Both the position numbers and the translations under genes were made by a program. DNA of 64,000 nt from Ryuthela nishihirai (Eukaryota; Arthropoda; Arachnida; Araneae; Heptathelidae). The stretch is from positions 21,787,801 through 21,851,800 of the forward strand of contig JAWZYU010000019.1 in the NCBI GenBank assembly GCA_038380435.1. The letters run 5' to 3'. Below, one piece after another: positions 1 to 10,850 of the stretch (position 1 is the first letter of the stretch; every line of letters begins with the position of its first letter). A model generated the notes under the pieces. That model made no database searches, was not told the DNA's origin, and saw only the letters and a list, made by a program, of their open reading frames with translations.

Positions 1-237
1 ATTGTCAATTTCATCATTTCTAATGTATACCTCATGATGTTCACATTCCACCACCAAAATTTCAAATTTTTATCATCAATACATGATGATATTTGGAATT
101 TTTTTGAAAATTTTGGAATTTCTTTTGAAATTTTGGAATTTTCAACTTTTTTCACTGTTAGAGGGGGCAGTTATAGTGTTTGAAAGATTCTGAAATTGAA
201 AAATCGTTATATTTTATTGATCCCTATTTAATCCATC
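1..237 (+). repeat. AT-rich dispersed repeat, family Y, unit 1
   Basis: Contains the family signature: ttcacattccaccaccaaaa, then aatttcaaattt, an acatgatgat/tttggaatttt stretch, a tagaggg segment, and gattctgaaa leading to atttattgatccctattta. The same order recurs at 554-990, 2725-2965, 13255-14270 and 60800-61480. No coding potential. Probably a non-autonomous element or degenerate satellite. Confidence 0.6.
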
Positions 238-531
238 ATGCCAGCAGCACGCGTGCCCATAGTCCTGCTTCCAAAAGACTATTGCATATCATTCTTGTAG
301 ACACCCTTGGTATGACAGAGTATCGAATTTGTGAACTCTGTGTTGTCCGGAACCACATCTGCGAGTTTGTGAATGATATTCTGACCATCAATGCCACCAT
401 CATACCACTTCCAATACCTCTCATCCAATGTGGTGTGCAATTTGACAAAAAGACCAACCTGCTTCCCAAAGACCCACTATATGACTTCGCTCAAACTCTG
501 CCAACTGAACAAATGTTGCGTGCCTGCATTG
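238..531 (-). mobile_element. Tc1-like transposase fragment
   Basis: About 290 bp almost identical to 1728-2020, the N-terminal helix-turn-helix region of the Tc1-like copy just downstream (- strand, NSQMWF..TTQSSQIRYSV..RVSTRMICNSLLEAGLW). It ends exactly at a 22-bp perfect inverted duplication (507-553). It sits between two units of repeat Y and is a local duplicate of the next copy, not an independent insertion. Confidence 0.7.
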
Positions 532-553
532 TGCAGGCACGCAACATTTGTTC
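507..553. repeat. Perfect 22-bp hairpin at the end of the Tc1 fragment
   Basis: Arms 507-528 and 532-553 are exact inverse complements separated by 3 bases. In the downstream copy (about 2000-2025) only the left arm exists, so the right arm is a snap-back copy made at the breakpoint. Confidence 0.9.
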
Positions 554-990
554 TCTGCGTCTAAGGCACCAACTCATTGTTGGCAATGAAAATTCAGTGA
601 CTTTCACATTCCATTACCAAAATCTCAAATTTCTAGCATAAATACATCATTTCCAACATTGGTTTGGAATTTTCAAAATTTTCCACCATTAGTGGATGCA
701 GTTTTAGCTTTCAGAAGATTCTGAAAGACTGAATCATAATATTTCATCAATTCCTATCTAACCCAAAAAATAATTTTTCATTTATCTCTAAAAACAAACA
801 ATTATCTGCTAAAAAAAAAGTTATGTTTTCCCACCTCCCTGGGTCTAAAGTGCCAACTCGTTGTCAGTGGAAATTTTGACTTCACATTCCACCACCGAAA
901 GTTCAAATTTCAATCTAAATACATTGGCAGAAATTGAAAAAGAACACCATTAACAACTGAAGCATAATCTGTGAGATTTATTTAGTAGAA
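554..990 (+). repeat. Repeat family Y, two tandem units
   Basis: tctaaggcaccaactcattg at 560 and tctaaagtgccaactcgttg at 844 mark two unit starts about 282 bp apart. Each is followed by the cacattccaccacc / caaattt core. The last unit is cut off near 960. Non-coding. Confidence 0.6.
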
Positions 991-1019
991 ACAACTTGTT
1001 GAGAAAGGATGGTGATCAC

Positions 1020-2075
1020 ACGTGTGAAGTGATTCAATGTTTATTGTACCTTTTAATGAGTTTTACATTTTATAGAAGGTGCATTTTAATCTCCTTGGGC
1101 AGCAATACAAGCTTCCAATCTGGCATGCAATTGGTTGTACAAATGCTGAATATCATGCTGGGGAATACCATTCCATAAGCTTTCAACTTGGATGCATAAT
1201 TCAGTGATGGTCGTTGCCTTCCATGGTCTGCAGAAGAGTCTTTGTCCGATCCAGTCCCAGGCATGCTCAATTGGAGACAAGTCCAGAGAGCATGCTGGCC
1301 AAGGGAGTTAGTGCACTGCCTGAAGAGCATGTTGAGTTGCCCAGGCAGAGTGTGGGCAGGTGTTATCCTGCTGGAATATTGCATTTGGAATTACATTCAA
1401 ATATGGCAGGATGACCAGCTGTACGATGTCGCTGACGTAGGTATTGCTATTCAATGTACCTTGTACAAACATCAGACACATACGAGAGTGATAGCTAATT
1501 GCTCCCCACACCATGATGCCCCGGCGTGGGCCTTGTGTGTCGCTGGTGTATGCATGATGGAAGAAGCTGCTCATCTTGTCGCCTTTGGATGTTTAAATGA
1601 CCATCAGATGCTCCTAAGCAGAATTGGTTTTCATCACTGAAGACCACAGACTGCCATTCTTTCCTCCAATGAACTCATTCTTGACATTGCAAACATGCTC
1701 GACAGTGATGAGGTGACAATGGTACCATGCCAGCAGCACGCGTGCCCATAGTCCTGCTTCTAAAAGGCTATTGCATATCATTCTTGTAGACACCCTTGGT
1801 ACAACAGAGTATCGAATTTGTGAACTCTGTGTTGTCTGGAACCACATCTGTGAGTTTGCGAATGATCTTCTGACCATCGATGCCACCATCATACCACTTC
1901 CAATACCTCTCATCCAACGTGGTGTGCAATTTGACGAAAAGATCAACCTGCTTCCCGAAGACCCCACTATATGACTTCGCTCAAACTCTGCCAACTGAAC
2001 AAATGTTGCGTGCCTGCATTGTCCAGGCATGGTAGCTTCTTCAAAGAGCACTGAACAACATGATGCAAGATGAAT
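1020..2075 (-). mobile_element. Tc1-like DNA transposon, degraded
   Basis: Read on the - strand, three frames give one Tc1-family transposase. The N-terminal half is at 1614-2051 (VSTRMICNSLLEAGLWARV). The DDE core is at 1308-1574 (VWGAISYHSRMCLMF, FQQDNTCPHSAWATQ with the second Asp). The C-terminus is at 1070-1300 (LSPIEHAWDWIGQRL with the third acidic residue, then LYNQLHARLEACIAAQGD). At least two frameshifts and stops. No convincing terminal inverted repeats. A LINE-tail copy (family H) is inserted at its right edge. Confidence 0.85.
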
Positions 2076-2089
2076 AACTTCTTTCTTCA

Positions 2090-2531
2090 GTTTTGTGACA
2101 CCATGTTAACCATTAAGCACATTTTAATCTATTGTATTGCTTTCAATCTTGAACACCAATTATATTTTAACTTTCATGATTTTACGTCCTGGCCCCTTAC
2201 ATTCAGACACCTTTTATCTGATAACCCCTTTTTACCTCTTGTCTTTGCTTTTATTATGTTTTACTGGTTATTTTTATGGATTTGTCTTTTATACCCTATA
2301 CAACCTGGGTCTTTTGCACCTGGGTTGGTTTTACCATTTATATCTTTGTATTTATTGCTTTAGATGTGTTTCTTATTTTTGCATTTTTAGTATCTTTTGA
2401 TTTTGTCCTTTACCTTTTACTGTATTGACTTTTAACTTTGATTGTGGGTTCTGTTTCTTTTACCCTTTTATTTGTCTCACTTGGTGCATTATGGCCTTAG
2501 CTGCCAATGCACCATAAAATCCCAACCGACC
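2090..2531 (+). mobile_element. LINE-tail element, family H, copy 1 (442 bp)
   Basis: Flanked by a perfect 14-bp target duplication, aacttctttcttca, at 2076-2089 and 2532-2545. It ends in a hairpin (2482-2490 with 2506-2514, inner stem 2493-2495 with 2503-2505) and a short aaccgacc tail. It shares its 3' end with the 106-bp copy at 9172 and the 218-bp copy at 34649. A common 3' end with a variable 5' end is the mark of 5'-truncated target-primed insertions. It is AT-rich and the open frames inside it are not protein-like. Confidence 0.75.
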
Positions 2532-2724
2532 AACTTCTTTCTTCATGCCCTAATCCTTAAATACACACTGCATATTTAAGGTCTGCGCATATTGCCATTC
2601 TCAGTGACGTCATTATTTTATCCAATGACTTTGTCTTCGATCATTGTTTCTGCTGCCTTTAACTATTAACATATTATAATATGATGTTCCTAAAGGAATT
2701 CCTTCTGGGTGTTTTTTTTTTTCA

Positions 2725-2965
2725 ATTTCTGCCAATTTACATTGTTTGCAATATTAGTTTGAAATTTTGGAATTTTCAACTTTTACACCACTAGAGGGCA
2801 TAATTACAACTTTAGAGATATTCAGAAAGTGCATATTGTAATATTTCATCAATACCTATCCAACACAAAAATAATTTTTTATTTATCTCTGTAAACAAAA
2901 AGTTTGATATCTACAGACGGACAGACAGATGACAAAGTAAAAACTATTATCTCGTTTAAAATGAT
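2725..2965 (+). repeat. Repeat family Y copy
   Basis: Carries the tttgcaatattagtttgaaa / tagagggcat / atttcatcaatacctatcca core and ends in an acagacggacagacagatg tract and gacaaagt, as does the copy at 13985-14270. This marks one end of the repeat unit. Confidence 0.6.
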
Positions 2966-3169
2966 ATAAAAATGGACTTGATTGAATGATGTATTTAGCT
3001 AGAAATTCGAAATTTACGTGTTCTATACCCACATCATAGATATTAATATATGTTATATGTCCACATCATAGCTGAGAAATGTAACTTGCTTTATGTTTTC
3101 ATCAGTAGAGCAGCAGTTATATAAGCTTAGAGTAGAGATTAAATTTAATGGCTGTGTATGTAAGGGTGT
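2966..3169. other. Unassigned AT-rich intron
   Basis: Nothing recognised on either strand. Confidence 0.4.
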
Positions 3170-3375
3170 ATCATCCCAGTAGCCAAATAGCTAGCTTGCT
3201 TAGCTGCTGATAAAAGGGATCTAATTTCAAGCTCTGGATAAGGTACTGATCTTTCTGCTGAAATCTCACCTTTCTCACAGATCTTCTGTGGGGTATATTA
3301 AACTGACAGGTTTCTGTCAGACCTCTGTGGCAAGAGGCCTGACAGTTTTCTCTTCCTCATTAATTTCAACTTCCT
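3170..3375 (+). mobile_element. SINE-B, old diverged copy
   Basis: Aligns with the better copies at 6045 and 14478. The tRNA-like head is badly worn, but the body (tttctgctgaaatctcacc, actgacaggtttctgtcag, acctctgtggcaag) is clear. Confidence 0.6.
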
Positions 3376-3389
3376 CTTCCTCATATTCA

Positions 3390-4370
3390 TGCACTAGTTC
3401 CTACAAATTATACTGAACATCAGGCCACTATCACCATTAATTTGGACAGAATCATTTGGGGGAAAAATCATGCCTGTAAAAAAAGGTTTTGTACTGTTTG
3501 GAGCAAAATATTCTTCAGTGAAGGTGAAACTAAAGAATTGCATCAAAGGCATAGATGCTGCTCTACAGTTGACTCCTGACTTCTTTTCAACCATTTTTCC
3601 CAAAGGATAACTCATCATACATTGATAAGTAGACCTTGAAATTTTTATAATTCTTTGGTCTAAATGTTGGTGTGCTTGAAGATGTGTTTGAAGGGAAATA
3701 AATAGTTTTGCCTTTTGTAAGAAATGTCCAGGTGACGGCAGATGTGGAGAAATAAGAGCACTTGTCTCTTTTGCCTGTGCATTTTCTGGTCAAAACTCAT
3801 TAATCATTGGTCATCTGATCCTGAATCAAACAGGTTTTTTCATTCAAAGTCCATTTAATATCCTCATTCCTATGAAGAAATGTAGGTTCATAGCTTTACC
3901 AATAATGAAGGGATTTTCAAACTTGCCAGTCATATTAATTCATAATGTTAGTATAGTCTTTCTTTGGAAATATTACTGCCACCTGCATATTTCACCTTTT
4001 AAGCACATTATATGGTAAAGCTCTGAAAAACAGTTCTGTTTCATCACAATTGAATAAGTTTTCTCTTTGTAGTATTCACAAATACCCTGCAGCTTGATTA
4101 ACCAATCAATAACCATGTCTTCTGCCTCTGAAGCAGCTTCTCTACTTATTTTTGTAAGAAATATTGTGTTGAGTTTGAAAAATGTCCAATGAACCATTTG
4201 AAACTTGTAAATAAGAAAATTCCAATTCATTGGCAATTTCAATAACTTTTTCTCAAATAAAAATTCCTGATAATGGAAAATCATTGGCCCTAACTCAGCA
4301 AAACTATTCATAGGTAACATTATGAATAACCAGTTTTTGGAAATGCTATTTTACATTAATGTTTCCATTG
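3390..4370 (-). pseudogene. Pogo/Tigger-type (DDE_1) transposase relic
   Basis: On the - strand, 3973-4320 reads ISREAASEAEDMVIDWL and, after a frame change, a CDETELFFRALPYN segment matching the first catalytic Asp block of CENP-B/Tigger transposases (NCDETGLFFRALP type). Then 3587-3793 reads IYFPSNTSSSTPTF and KNFKVY, matching the FLPPNTTSxLQPLDQG..FKxYY block after the second Asp. At least four frameshifts and stops. The N-terminal CENP-B DNA-binding domain is not seen and no terminal repeats were found. Inactive. Confidence 0.65.
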
Positions 4371-4604
4371 GAATCATTCTCTACTCACCTATGGGTTAGC
4401 AGAATCTATAGTGTGAATATACTATCTGTAGTGTAGAGGGAATTTATCCAAAATACCTTTTCAGTATCCATGTCTGTTATTAGAAAAATCTGCTATTTGG
4501 AGGAAAATGTATCATTACAACATGACCAGTTCTGTTGACAAGTTCCACTGTGCAAATCAAATAAAAAAATCTGGAAAGTTAATATGTCATACCAGCTGGA
4601 AAAA

Positions 4605-4680
4605 ATGTTAGTCGATGATGATGTAGTGGTTAGCATAACTGGCATGTTTCCAGGAGACATGGGTTCTAATCTCACTCACA
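4605..4680 (+). repeat. tRNA-like SINE head
   Basis: gatgtagtggttagcataac resembles a tRNA A box and gggttctaatctc a B box at the expected spacing. No body or tail is recognisable. Confidence 0.4.
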
Positions 4681-4689
4681 GCAAATCCA

Positions 4690-5535
4690 AATGTTTTTCA
4701 GCTTATTGTTTCATGAGTTCCATGGCTACAGAACACATCCTGTGATTCTTTATTACTGAATTATTGAAAGTATCTTATTAAGAGGTATCCATTAAGGGAC
4801 CTTTTATAGTAGTAGGTAATTAGACTACTTACATGCTGAAGTAAGCATGGGTATATATAGTAGTTGCATTGCTTGCATAACATCATTGTGTTTTTCAGTG
4901 TCTTGATCTCTAGTGTACATTGTGCATAGTTGTTTTTTCTCATCATGGAAATTTGCATAATATGAAAGTGAGTGGTGAAGCTGTTAATGCTGACAGAGTG
5001 AAATTTAGAGAAGAGGTCCTGGTTAATAAAAAAGGAGTTCTTCCCATAATTTCAGATAACTGCATTTAAAAGAGCAAAATTTACTCCAAAGAATTTGAAA
5101 AGTTGTATTATTTAAAATTAATTTTTATCTAATATTTAATAAGGCATATTTTTATGAAATACAGATTTTAATTACAGTATATTTATTTAGTTATTATTAG
5201 TCATTAATAAACCATTAGACTGATTTCGTTTACTTGCAAACATACATCAGACATCAAACATTGCAAAACCTGAACAGTTATTAAGTAGTTAATATACACA
5301 GATGGGGGAGCAGATTAGAACTTGTGGATAAGATTTTGTGGATGCAGATAGAACTTTTGCTATCTGCACAGATCTGATGATTATGAGTCCCCTAAGTCCC
5401 TGTTGGCTGTTGTATGCACTGAAGTTGTGCACACTGGAAAGCTCAGAAGCATCACAGTAAACTGCTGTCAGATCCCCAACTGAAGCCAAATCCCCTACAA
5501 ACACATAGCAATTCATGGTTCTAAACCACTTTCTA
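4690..5535. other. Unassigned intron
   Basis: AT-rich; short open frames without family resemblance. I see nothing supportable. Confidence 0.4.
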
Positions 5536-5544
5536 CTACAGGTA

Positions 5545-5728
5545 GGGACTTGATTTTTTTAGTACAACAGTGGGCAAAAGCCCATACTCCAGAATTAGAA
5601 CATTTGGGCATTATCGCTCTGTGCAAAATGAAACTGATGAGCTACAGCTGATCAGTTGCACATGGATTTCAATGTAAGACATGAGAGGCCAGTTTCATCA
5701 GAAGCAATGTGTCGAGAACTCTATAGAG
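5545..5728 (+). mobile_element. Tc1-like fragment adjoining the hAT insertion
   Basis: Collinear with 10028-10205 of the Tc1 copy at 9425-10850 (caacagtgggcaaaagccca, tgatcagttgcacatggatt, gagaggccagtttcatca). It stops at the hAT target duplication at 5721-5728. The matching continuation is not found on the far side of the hAT, so the fragment was truncated before or during that insertion. Confidence 0.7.
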
Positions 5729-6044
5729 CAGGACTTCTTAAACTTTTTCCACTCGCGACCCCTTTTTGCCCCAGAAATTTTTATGCAACCTGGGTATATA
5801 GGTATATAAAATAGGTATACAAATCAAACATTTACTGATAATAAAACATAAAGAAATTTTAAAACAATTCTTTGGTATACATATAATTTTACCATTTATT
5901 AAAGACGAATGCAAATTGGCATACTAATGAGATGGATGTGCTCGGTTATTTTTACATAAAGAATTAAGTCTGGGTTGAATATTTGACACTGCAGGATGTA
6001 GAGCATCTTCAACGTTTTTCAGAGTTGATCCATATTTTCATTTC

Positions 6045-6250
6045 CTGTGGCCGAGTGGTTAGCACGCTTGGCTACTGCTCTAAGGGACCTGGGTTCGAGC
6101 CCCGGAATTAGGCATGGATGTGTGTGTCGTTTTTCTGCTGAGGTTCTTGCCATCCTCTCAGATCTCCTACTGTGGCATATAAACTGACAGGCTCCTGTCA
6201 GACCTCTGTGGCAAGCAGCTGCTTGAGGGGGTATTTATTTTATTTTTATT
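6045..6250 (+). mobile_element. SINE-B (tRNA-Ser-like head) inside the hAT
   Basis: Head: A box ggccgagtggttagcacg and B box ggttcgagcccc. Body: ctgctgaggttcttgcca, aactgacaggctcctgtcag and gacctctgtggcaagcagct. T-rich tail of tatttatttt type. It disrupts the hAT dimerisation domain, so it is younger than the hAT. No clear target duplication. Confidence 0.8.
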
Positions 6251-6254
6251 TTTA

Positions 6255-7048
6255 ATCGTCAATGCTGAGAACACCGCTTCGCATAAATACGTAGTACAAA
6301 ATGGGAGAAGTATGTTTAGGGCCATTTCAGAAATTGTTGGAAATTCTGTCCTAATTCCAAGCCAAAATTCATTTAATGATTTTTTAGGAAACTCAGGTTT
6401 GAAACCTGTGTCATTTGATAACTCTACAAATTCTTCTGGAACTTTTAATGGCAGATGACTGACGTTTTTGATTTCAGTTGAGTATGGTTTATGAACCCAA
6501 CTTAGTTTTTTAGAATCAAAATTTGAAGGGAAGTATTTCTAAAACTCTGTCTCCAGGCACTTCAGATGATCAATTATAACTCTTACAATTAAATCTTTGG
6601 GAAGGTTATTTTCAATTATAAAATCATCTGTAGCTGTAAACATTTCTAAAGAACCATTTTCCACACTATTCTTCCATATGTTAACTTTTTTAGTAAAACT
6701 TTCAATTTTATCTTTTAGCATAAATATGTTACAATTTTTCCCTTGAAACAACATGTTTAAATCATTGAGTTTTTCGAAAATATCTGACAAATAACACAGT
6801 TTTGAAATCCATAAGTCATGAAAAAAATTAAAATCGGATTTCTGCTCAGTCAAAATTATAACAACTTCATCTTTCAATTTCAGTAATCTGTTTAACCTTT
6901 GCCCTCTTGAGAGCCACCTTACCTCTGCATGTAGTAATAAACTTTTGTAATCAGAGTCCATATCTTTGCAAAGGTTTGAAAATATGACTGTTAAGGGCAC
7001 AGCTTTTAATGAAGTTAATGATTTTGGTAGTATTGCGAAGCACAACAT
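6255..7048 (-). pseudogene. hAT-Buster transposase, C-terminal half
   Basis: 6539-7048 is open and carries HAEVRWLSRGQRLNRLLKLKDE, typical of ZBED5/SCAND3-type transposases. After a stop at 6538-6540 the frame continues with FWLGIRTEFPTISEMALNIL and LCEAVFSALT, the start of the hATC dimerisation motif, to about 6255. The SINE-B copy then interrupts it; the last residues (RSTLKNVEDALHP) resume at about 6040. Confidence 0.8.
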
Positions 7049-7170
7049 CTAACTCTGGTGATTTTTTTGGCTATGAGTGCCTCTCGATGGATCATGCAGT
7101 GAGTAAAAGTGATATGTTCATTTCAACCAGCTTTAACTTTTGCGACAAATCCAACATTCTCACCCACCAT

Positions 7171-7845
7171 TTATCCAGCACCGTCTTTACAGACTGCAAT
7201 GCAATTTTTCCACTGTAAACCTTCATTTGTGAAAAATTCATTGACTTTAAGATATATATCTTCCCCTCTTGTGCATCCTTCCAAAGTGTGATGAAACAAT
7301 AATTCCTCATATATGCTTCTTTCATAAACATATCTTACATAAAGTAACAACTGTGCCATGTTAGAAATATCAGTTGTTTCAACTAACTGAATTGAAAACT
7401 TTGGGCTGCCCTTAAGCCTGGTAATAAGCTGCTGGAATTGGTCTTTACTAATTTCAGAAATTCTTTTGATAACAGTATCATTCAATAAAGGAATTTTACG
7501 AATTTCATCCCCATACTTTTGCCATGATATTTCTGACATTTTAATAGCAGTAGGTAACACGAGATCTTTAGTTTTTGCAATTAAATAAGAAGTTTCGTAA
7601 GATGCAAGTAAATATTTTTCGTTGACAGTAACAAATTTCTCAAAGCATTGTTTTTCTTTATTTGAAGATTTTACATGTCGTTCAAAATATTCCTTTGGTT
7701 TATTGCAGTACGGTGCATGCTTGGTATTAAGATGTCGTTTTAGTTTAGCTGGTTTCATGCTCTCCGCAGCCAAAACTTCATTACAAATTAAGCAAAGAGA
7801 TTTTTCCACACCATCATGATTATTAGAAGTAAATCCATATTGCAA
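7171..7845 (-). pseudogene. hAT-Buster transposase, N-terminal half
   Basis: 225 codons without a stop. The BED-type zinc finger CLIC..HLNTKH is at residues about 18-42. It continues through the Buster-like stretch KYLLASYETSYLIAKTK and LPTAIKMSEISWQKYGDEI and ends near CKDGAG, the first catalytic Asp block of ZBED5-like proteins. A frameshift at about 7171 separates it from the C-terminal half. The initiator Met is probably that of MQYGFTSNN. Confidence 0.85.
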
Positions 7846-8454
7846 AATTAATTCGACATATTTTCTTTTTCATGTCAATTTAGGTGTACTGGTAGCGAAG
7901 TCTCTGATGCATTGTCATCAGCACGCATTTTTACCTCCTCTGTTTAAATTTAGCCACTTATCCATAATCCAATACAATCCAAAGATATACTATTTTGATA
8001 CATGCTGAGGAATGATGGTAGGAAAATATTAAGTCTTTACTTTCTGTAATTAAACTATTATGTTTTTATAAGAGCAGAAAACTTTATATGTACAGTCAAA
8101 ACAATGCTAATAATAGTCTCGAATCCAAGCCGAGGTGTTTCTGGCAACATCGTTGACACTGCGTGGCGTGACGACATGCACAATTCAAAGCGCACATGTT
8201 GTGTGTTAAGAACAAGGCTGCAGTGAAGTTGTGCTGCCAGAAACACAAGATTCATTTCGCATTTCATTTTGAAATTAATTTTTGGTCGTTGCGCCTTCAT
8301 AAACCTTTTACTCTTGCTAAATTTTTTGCGACCCCGACATTCAGTTATGCAACCCATAGTTTAAGAAGCTATGCTATAGAGTACAAAGGGAACCTCCTGT
8401 GTATTGAATTGCTAGGATGTTTCTTAAGTCGGTGCATTTTATTGTCTACTTGAA

Positions 8455-9130
8455 AAATTATTATTGCAATATAAATATGAACCTTACTCAGCAAAGTATA
8501 AACCATAATTTTCAATAGTTCATAGCGATCTGTTGGCAAGTTGTTTGATTCCTCTTCGATGGCATGTTTAGGCCTTGGAGATGAAAAACTCCTGACATCT
8601 GGTTTTGACTTCCTGAATTGTTTGAAATTACCTTCCTTGAAGAAAATGAGCCATGGACCAAAAGAAGTGGTAGTTGGAATGAGCTAGGTTCAGACTATAT
8701 GCTGAACAGAAACTCAAATGCCAGGTCACAAAGTTTTTCTTTGATCAAAAGTGTGGTTTTGTGTTGTCTTGTTGGAAGAGTACATGATGTCTGTTTACCA
8801 ATCCTGTGTAGCGTTGAAGCATCATACAATTCATACACTCCAATTGTGCAGAATAGAGATCAGCATGATGGCACATCCATCAGAGACCAATTCAATGTGC
8901 ACTACATCCTCAAAATTCCACCAAGCACACAACCTTTCCTTCATTTTGAATTGTCATATCTTAGGAACAGGAAGTGCTGGCTGGCCTGGATCAAGCCATT
9001 ACTTTTCAGTTTCCGAATTCTTGAAAAAGATATATTTTCATTACACAACAATTTGCCTGATGAAATAGTGATTGCATGAATTAGCAAAGTTTCCTGCAGA
9101 CTTCAATACAATGGTTTGCTTGTTTAATAG
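8455..9130 (-). pseudogene. Mariner-like transposase relic (C-terminal part)
   Basis: On the - strand, after frame changes, RQHKTTLLIKEKLCDLAFEF aligns with the QDNARPHxSxxTRxKLxELGWE block. SEPSS and YHFFGPWLIFF follow the PDLAPSDYHLF pattern with the third catalytic residue lost. KQLANRSL and the downstream text match the mariner C-terminus. Many stops, no terminal repeats. Confidence 0.55.
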
Positions 9131-9171
9131 TCAGTTCACATGGAACATTTCAGCAACTCCTGGCTACCTTA

Positions 9172-9277
9172 TTGGTTGTGGGTACACACATCTTTTATCT
9201 TTTATATTGTCTTTTGTTTGGCACATTATGGCCTAATCGCCCATGCACCATAAAACCTCAACCAACCAACCAACCAA
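9172..9277 (+). mobile_element. LINE-tail element, family H, copy 2 (106 bp)
   Basis: 13-bp target duplication cctggctacctta at 9159-9171 and 9278-9290. It ends with the family hairpin (inner stem GGC 9230-9232 with GCC 9239-9241; outer stem carries mismatches) and an (AACC)n tail. Strongly 5'-truncated. Confidence 0.75.
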
Positions 9278-9424
9278 CCTGGCTACCTTACTGATGCTGC
9301 ATTATACAGATAATGAACAGAAAAGTGGAAACAAGGTTGCAGAAAGCCTTTAGTTTATGTTAAACAGTGGCTTCTATGGGCTGCTGATGAAGGCCTGAAA
9401 CTTGCAAATGACACCCCAGTATGC

Positions 9425-10850
9425 TTAGCACCATGCCTATAAAGGCAAACCTGATGAAGTTGTATGTGATTATTGGTACCATGTTGTCAAGAGAAGAGCT
9501 TAGCGATTTCGAAAGGGGCATGAGTGTTGGAGCATGTTTGGCAGAGCTTCAGTCACTAAGACAGCTGAACTCACTGATGTTTCACAAGGAACAGTTTCCA
9601 AGATCATTTCTGCTTGGAAATCTAAAGGGAAGGTTGGGTTGTTTTACCTCTGAGCGGCACTTTTTTGCACACTAAGGGCTAAATGGCCAGGTCACAAGGA
9701 CCCCGAAGGCTCAGAGAAGGTTGGGGGAGGGGACCCACAGGAACAGCTGTTGGGAGACAGATGGTAGCCTCCCGTCAAGGCCACCCAACGTGCACAGGGT
9801 ATGGCTCTCCCACACACGGGGCCACGGCTTAACGTCCCATCCGATGGACGGCGGCTTTTCCAAGCCCAGCGGTGTTCCCTACTGACCGTGGGCAGGGCGG
9901 GGAATTTTGCGGAGATAACTCTCAACGCTGACCCAGCTGGGACTCGAACCTGGGAAGTACAGATTACGAGCCTGGCGCGCTACCGACTGAGCCACCCCCG
10001 CCCCTAAAGGGAAGGCATCATCTGCAAAGTGCAACAGTGGGCAAAAGCCCATACTCCAGAATCGGAACATTTGGGCGTTAGTGCAATGTGCAAAGTGAAA
10101 TTGGTGAGCTACAACTGATCAGTTGCACATGGATTTCAGTGTAGGATATGAGAGGCCAGTTTCATCAAAAGCAATATGTCAAGAACTCCATAGAGTTGGA
10201 TATCATGGTTGAGTTGCACTTCTCACAAGTCACTCATCACATCTGTCAATGCACATCATCATGTCCATTGGTGCAAAGAGCACAAGCAGTGGAGGAATGT
10301 GATATGATATGACAAATCAACTACACTTTGTTTATGACAAATGGATGAGTTGCACATTCATGACAGCTTCATTTGGGGAACCGAAGGAAGCTTACAACCC
10401 CAATTTCTTGTTTCTTACTGTTAAGGGTTCCAGCTCTTCTCTAATGGTAGTTATGTGGTGTTTTCTCATGGCATGGTTTTGGTGCACTCATTCTGTTAAA
10501 GGCAAGATTAATGCTAATTGCTTATATGACATTCTTGAGTGATCATCTTCATCCAATGGTACAGCATTTCTACCATGAAGAGAGGTCTGTATTTCAAGAT
10601 GACAATGCTCCCATCCATAGAGCACATCACATGTTTGTCACCCAGTGGTTTAAGGAGCAGAGACTGAACTTTTCACATACCATGGCCACTGCAGTGACCA
10701 GATATCAACCTATTGGAAAATCTATGGGGACTTCTGGAATGAAGTCTGACAGCATTTTCCAGTTCCACCAAACAAGTAAGAAATTATCACATTTTATGTG
10801 GATGAATGGTGTTGCATCCATCCTGCTGACTCTTAGATCGTGATGTATAC
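9425..10850 (+). mobile_element. Tc1-like transposon, degraded, interrupted by SINE-A
   Basis: Plus-strand Tc1 transposase in pieces: LSDFERGMSVGACLAE, then FLLGNLKGR at the SINE boundary; after the SINE, SSAKCNSGQKPILQNRNIWA. Further on come GEPKEAYNPNF and SDHLHPMVQHF, then VFQDDNAPIHRAHH with the second catalytic Asp. The third acidic block is worn. Several frameshifts. Same subfamily as 5545-5728. Confidence 0.8.
9634..10003 (-). mobile_element. SINE-A inserted in Tc1, perfect 12-bp target duplication
   Basis: Full-length tRNA-derived SINE (370 bp) on the - strand, flanked by ctaaagggaagg at 9622-9633 and 10004-10015. The head (10003 inward) has A box tggctcagtcggtagcgcgc and B box ggttcgagtcc. 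The body carries the family landmarks gatgggacgttaagccgtgg and ctcccaacagctgttcc and the tail gtgccgctcagaggtaaaac. The A+B pair implies an RNA polymerase III promoter. Confidence 0.92.

Larger units (their letters stand above)
5729..8373 (-). mobile_element. hAT-Buster transposon, nearly full length
   Basis: A 2645-bp element flanked by a perfect 8-bp duplication, CTATAGAG (5721-5728 and 8374-8381), which fits the Buster target pattern nnnTAnnn. Ends are imperfect inverted repeats (CAGGACTTCTTAAACT and CATAGCTTCTTAAACT read inward). The - strand transposase resembles ZBED5/FAM200-type Buster proteins, with a BED zinc finger at the N-terminus and a hAT dimerisation domain at the C-terminus. 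A SINE-B copy (6045-6250) lies inside the dimerisation domain. Confidence 0.88.

Noticed and set aside
180..641. 153-codon open frame on the + strand
   Set aside because: It is the antisense of a Tc1-like fragment and flanking repeat; no protein resemblance in that frame.
2070..2400. Hydrophobic frames that look like membrane proteins
   Set aside because: T-rich LINE-tail sequence inevitably encodes Phe/Leu-rich text; the segment has target duplications and is a retroposed copy.
6050..6115. Possible genuine tRNA-Ser gene
   Set aside because: A and B boxes are good, but the acceptor stem does not close and the head continues into a body shared with 14478 and 38400, so it is a SINE.
8618..9079. 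153-codon open frame on the + strand
   Set aside because: The opposite strand reads as worn mariner transposase (KEKLCDLAFEF, YHFFGPW), so the frame is a shadow.
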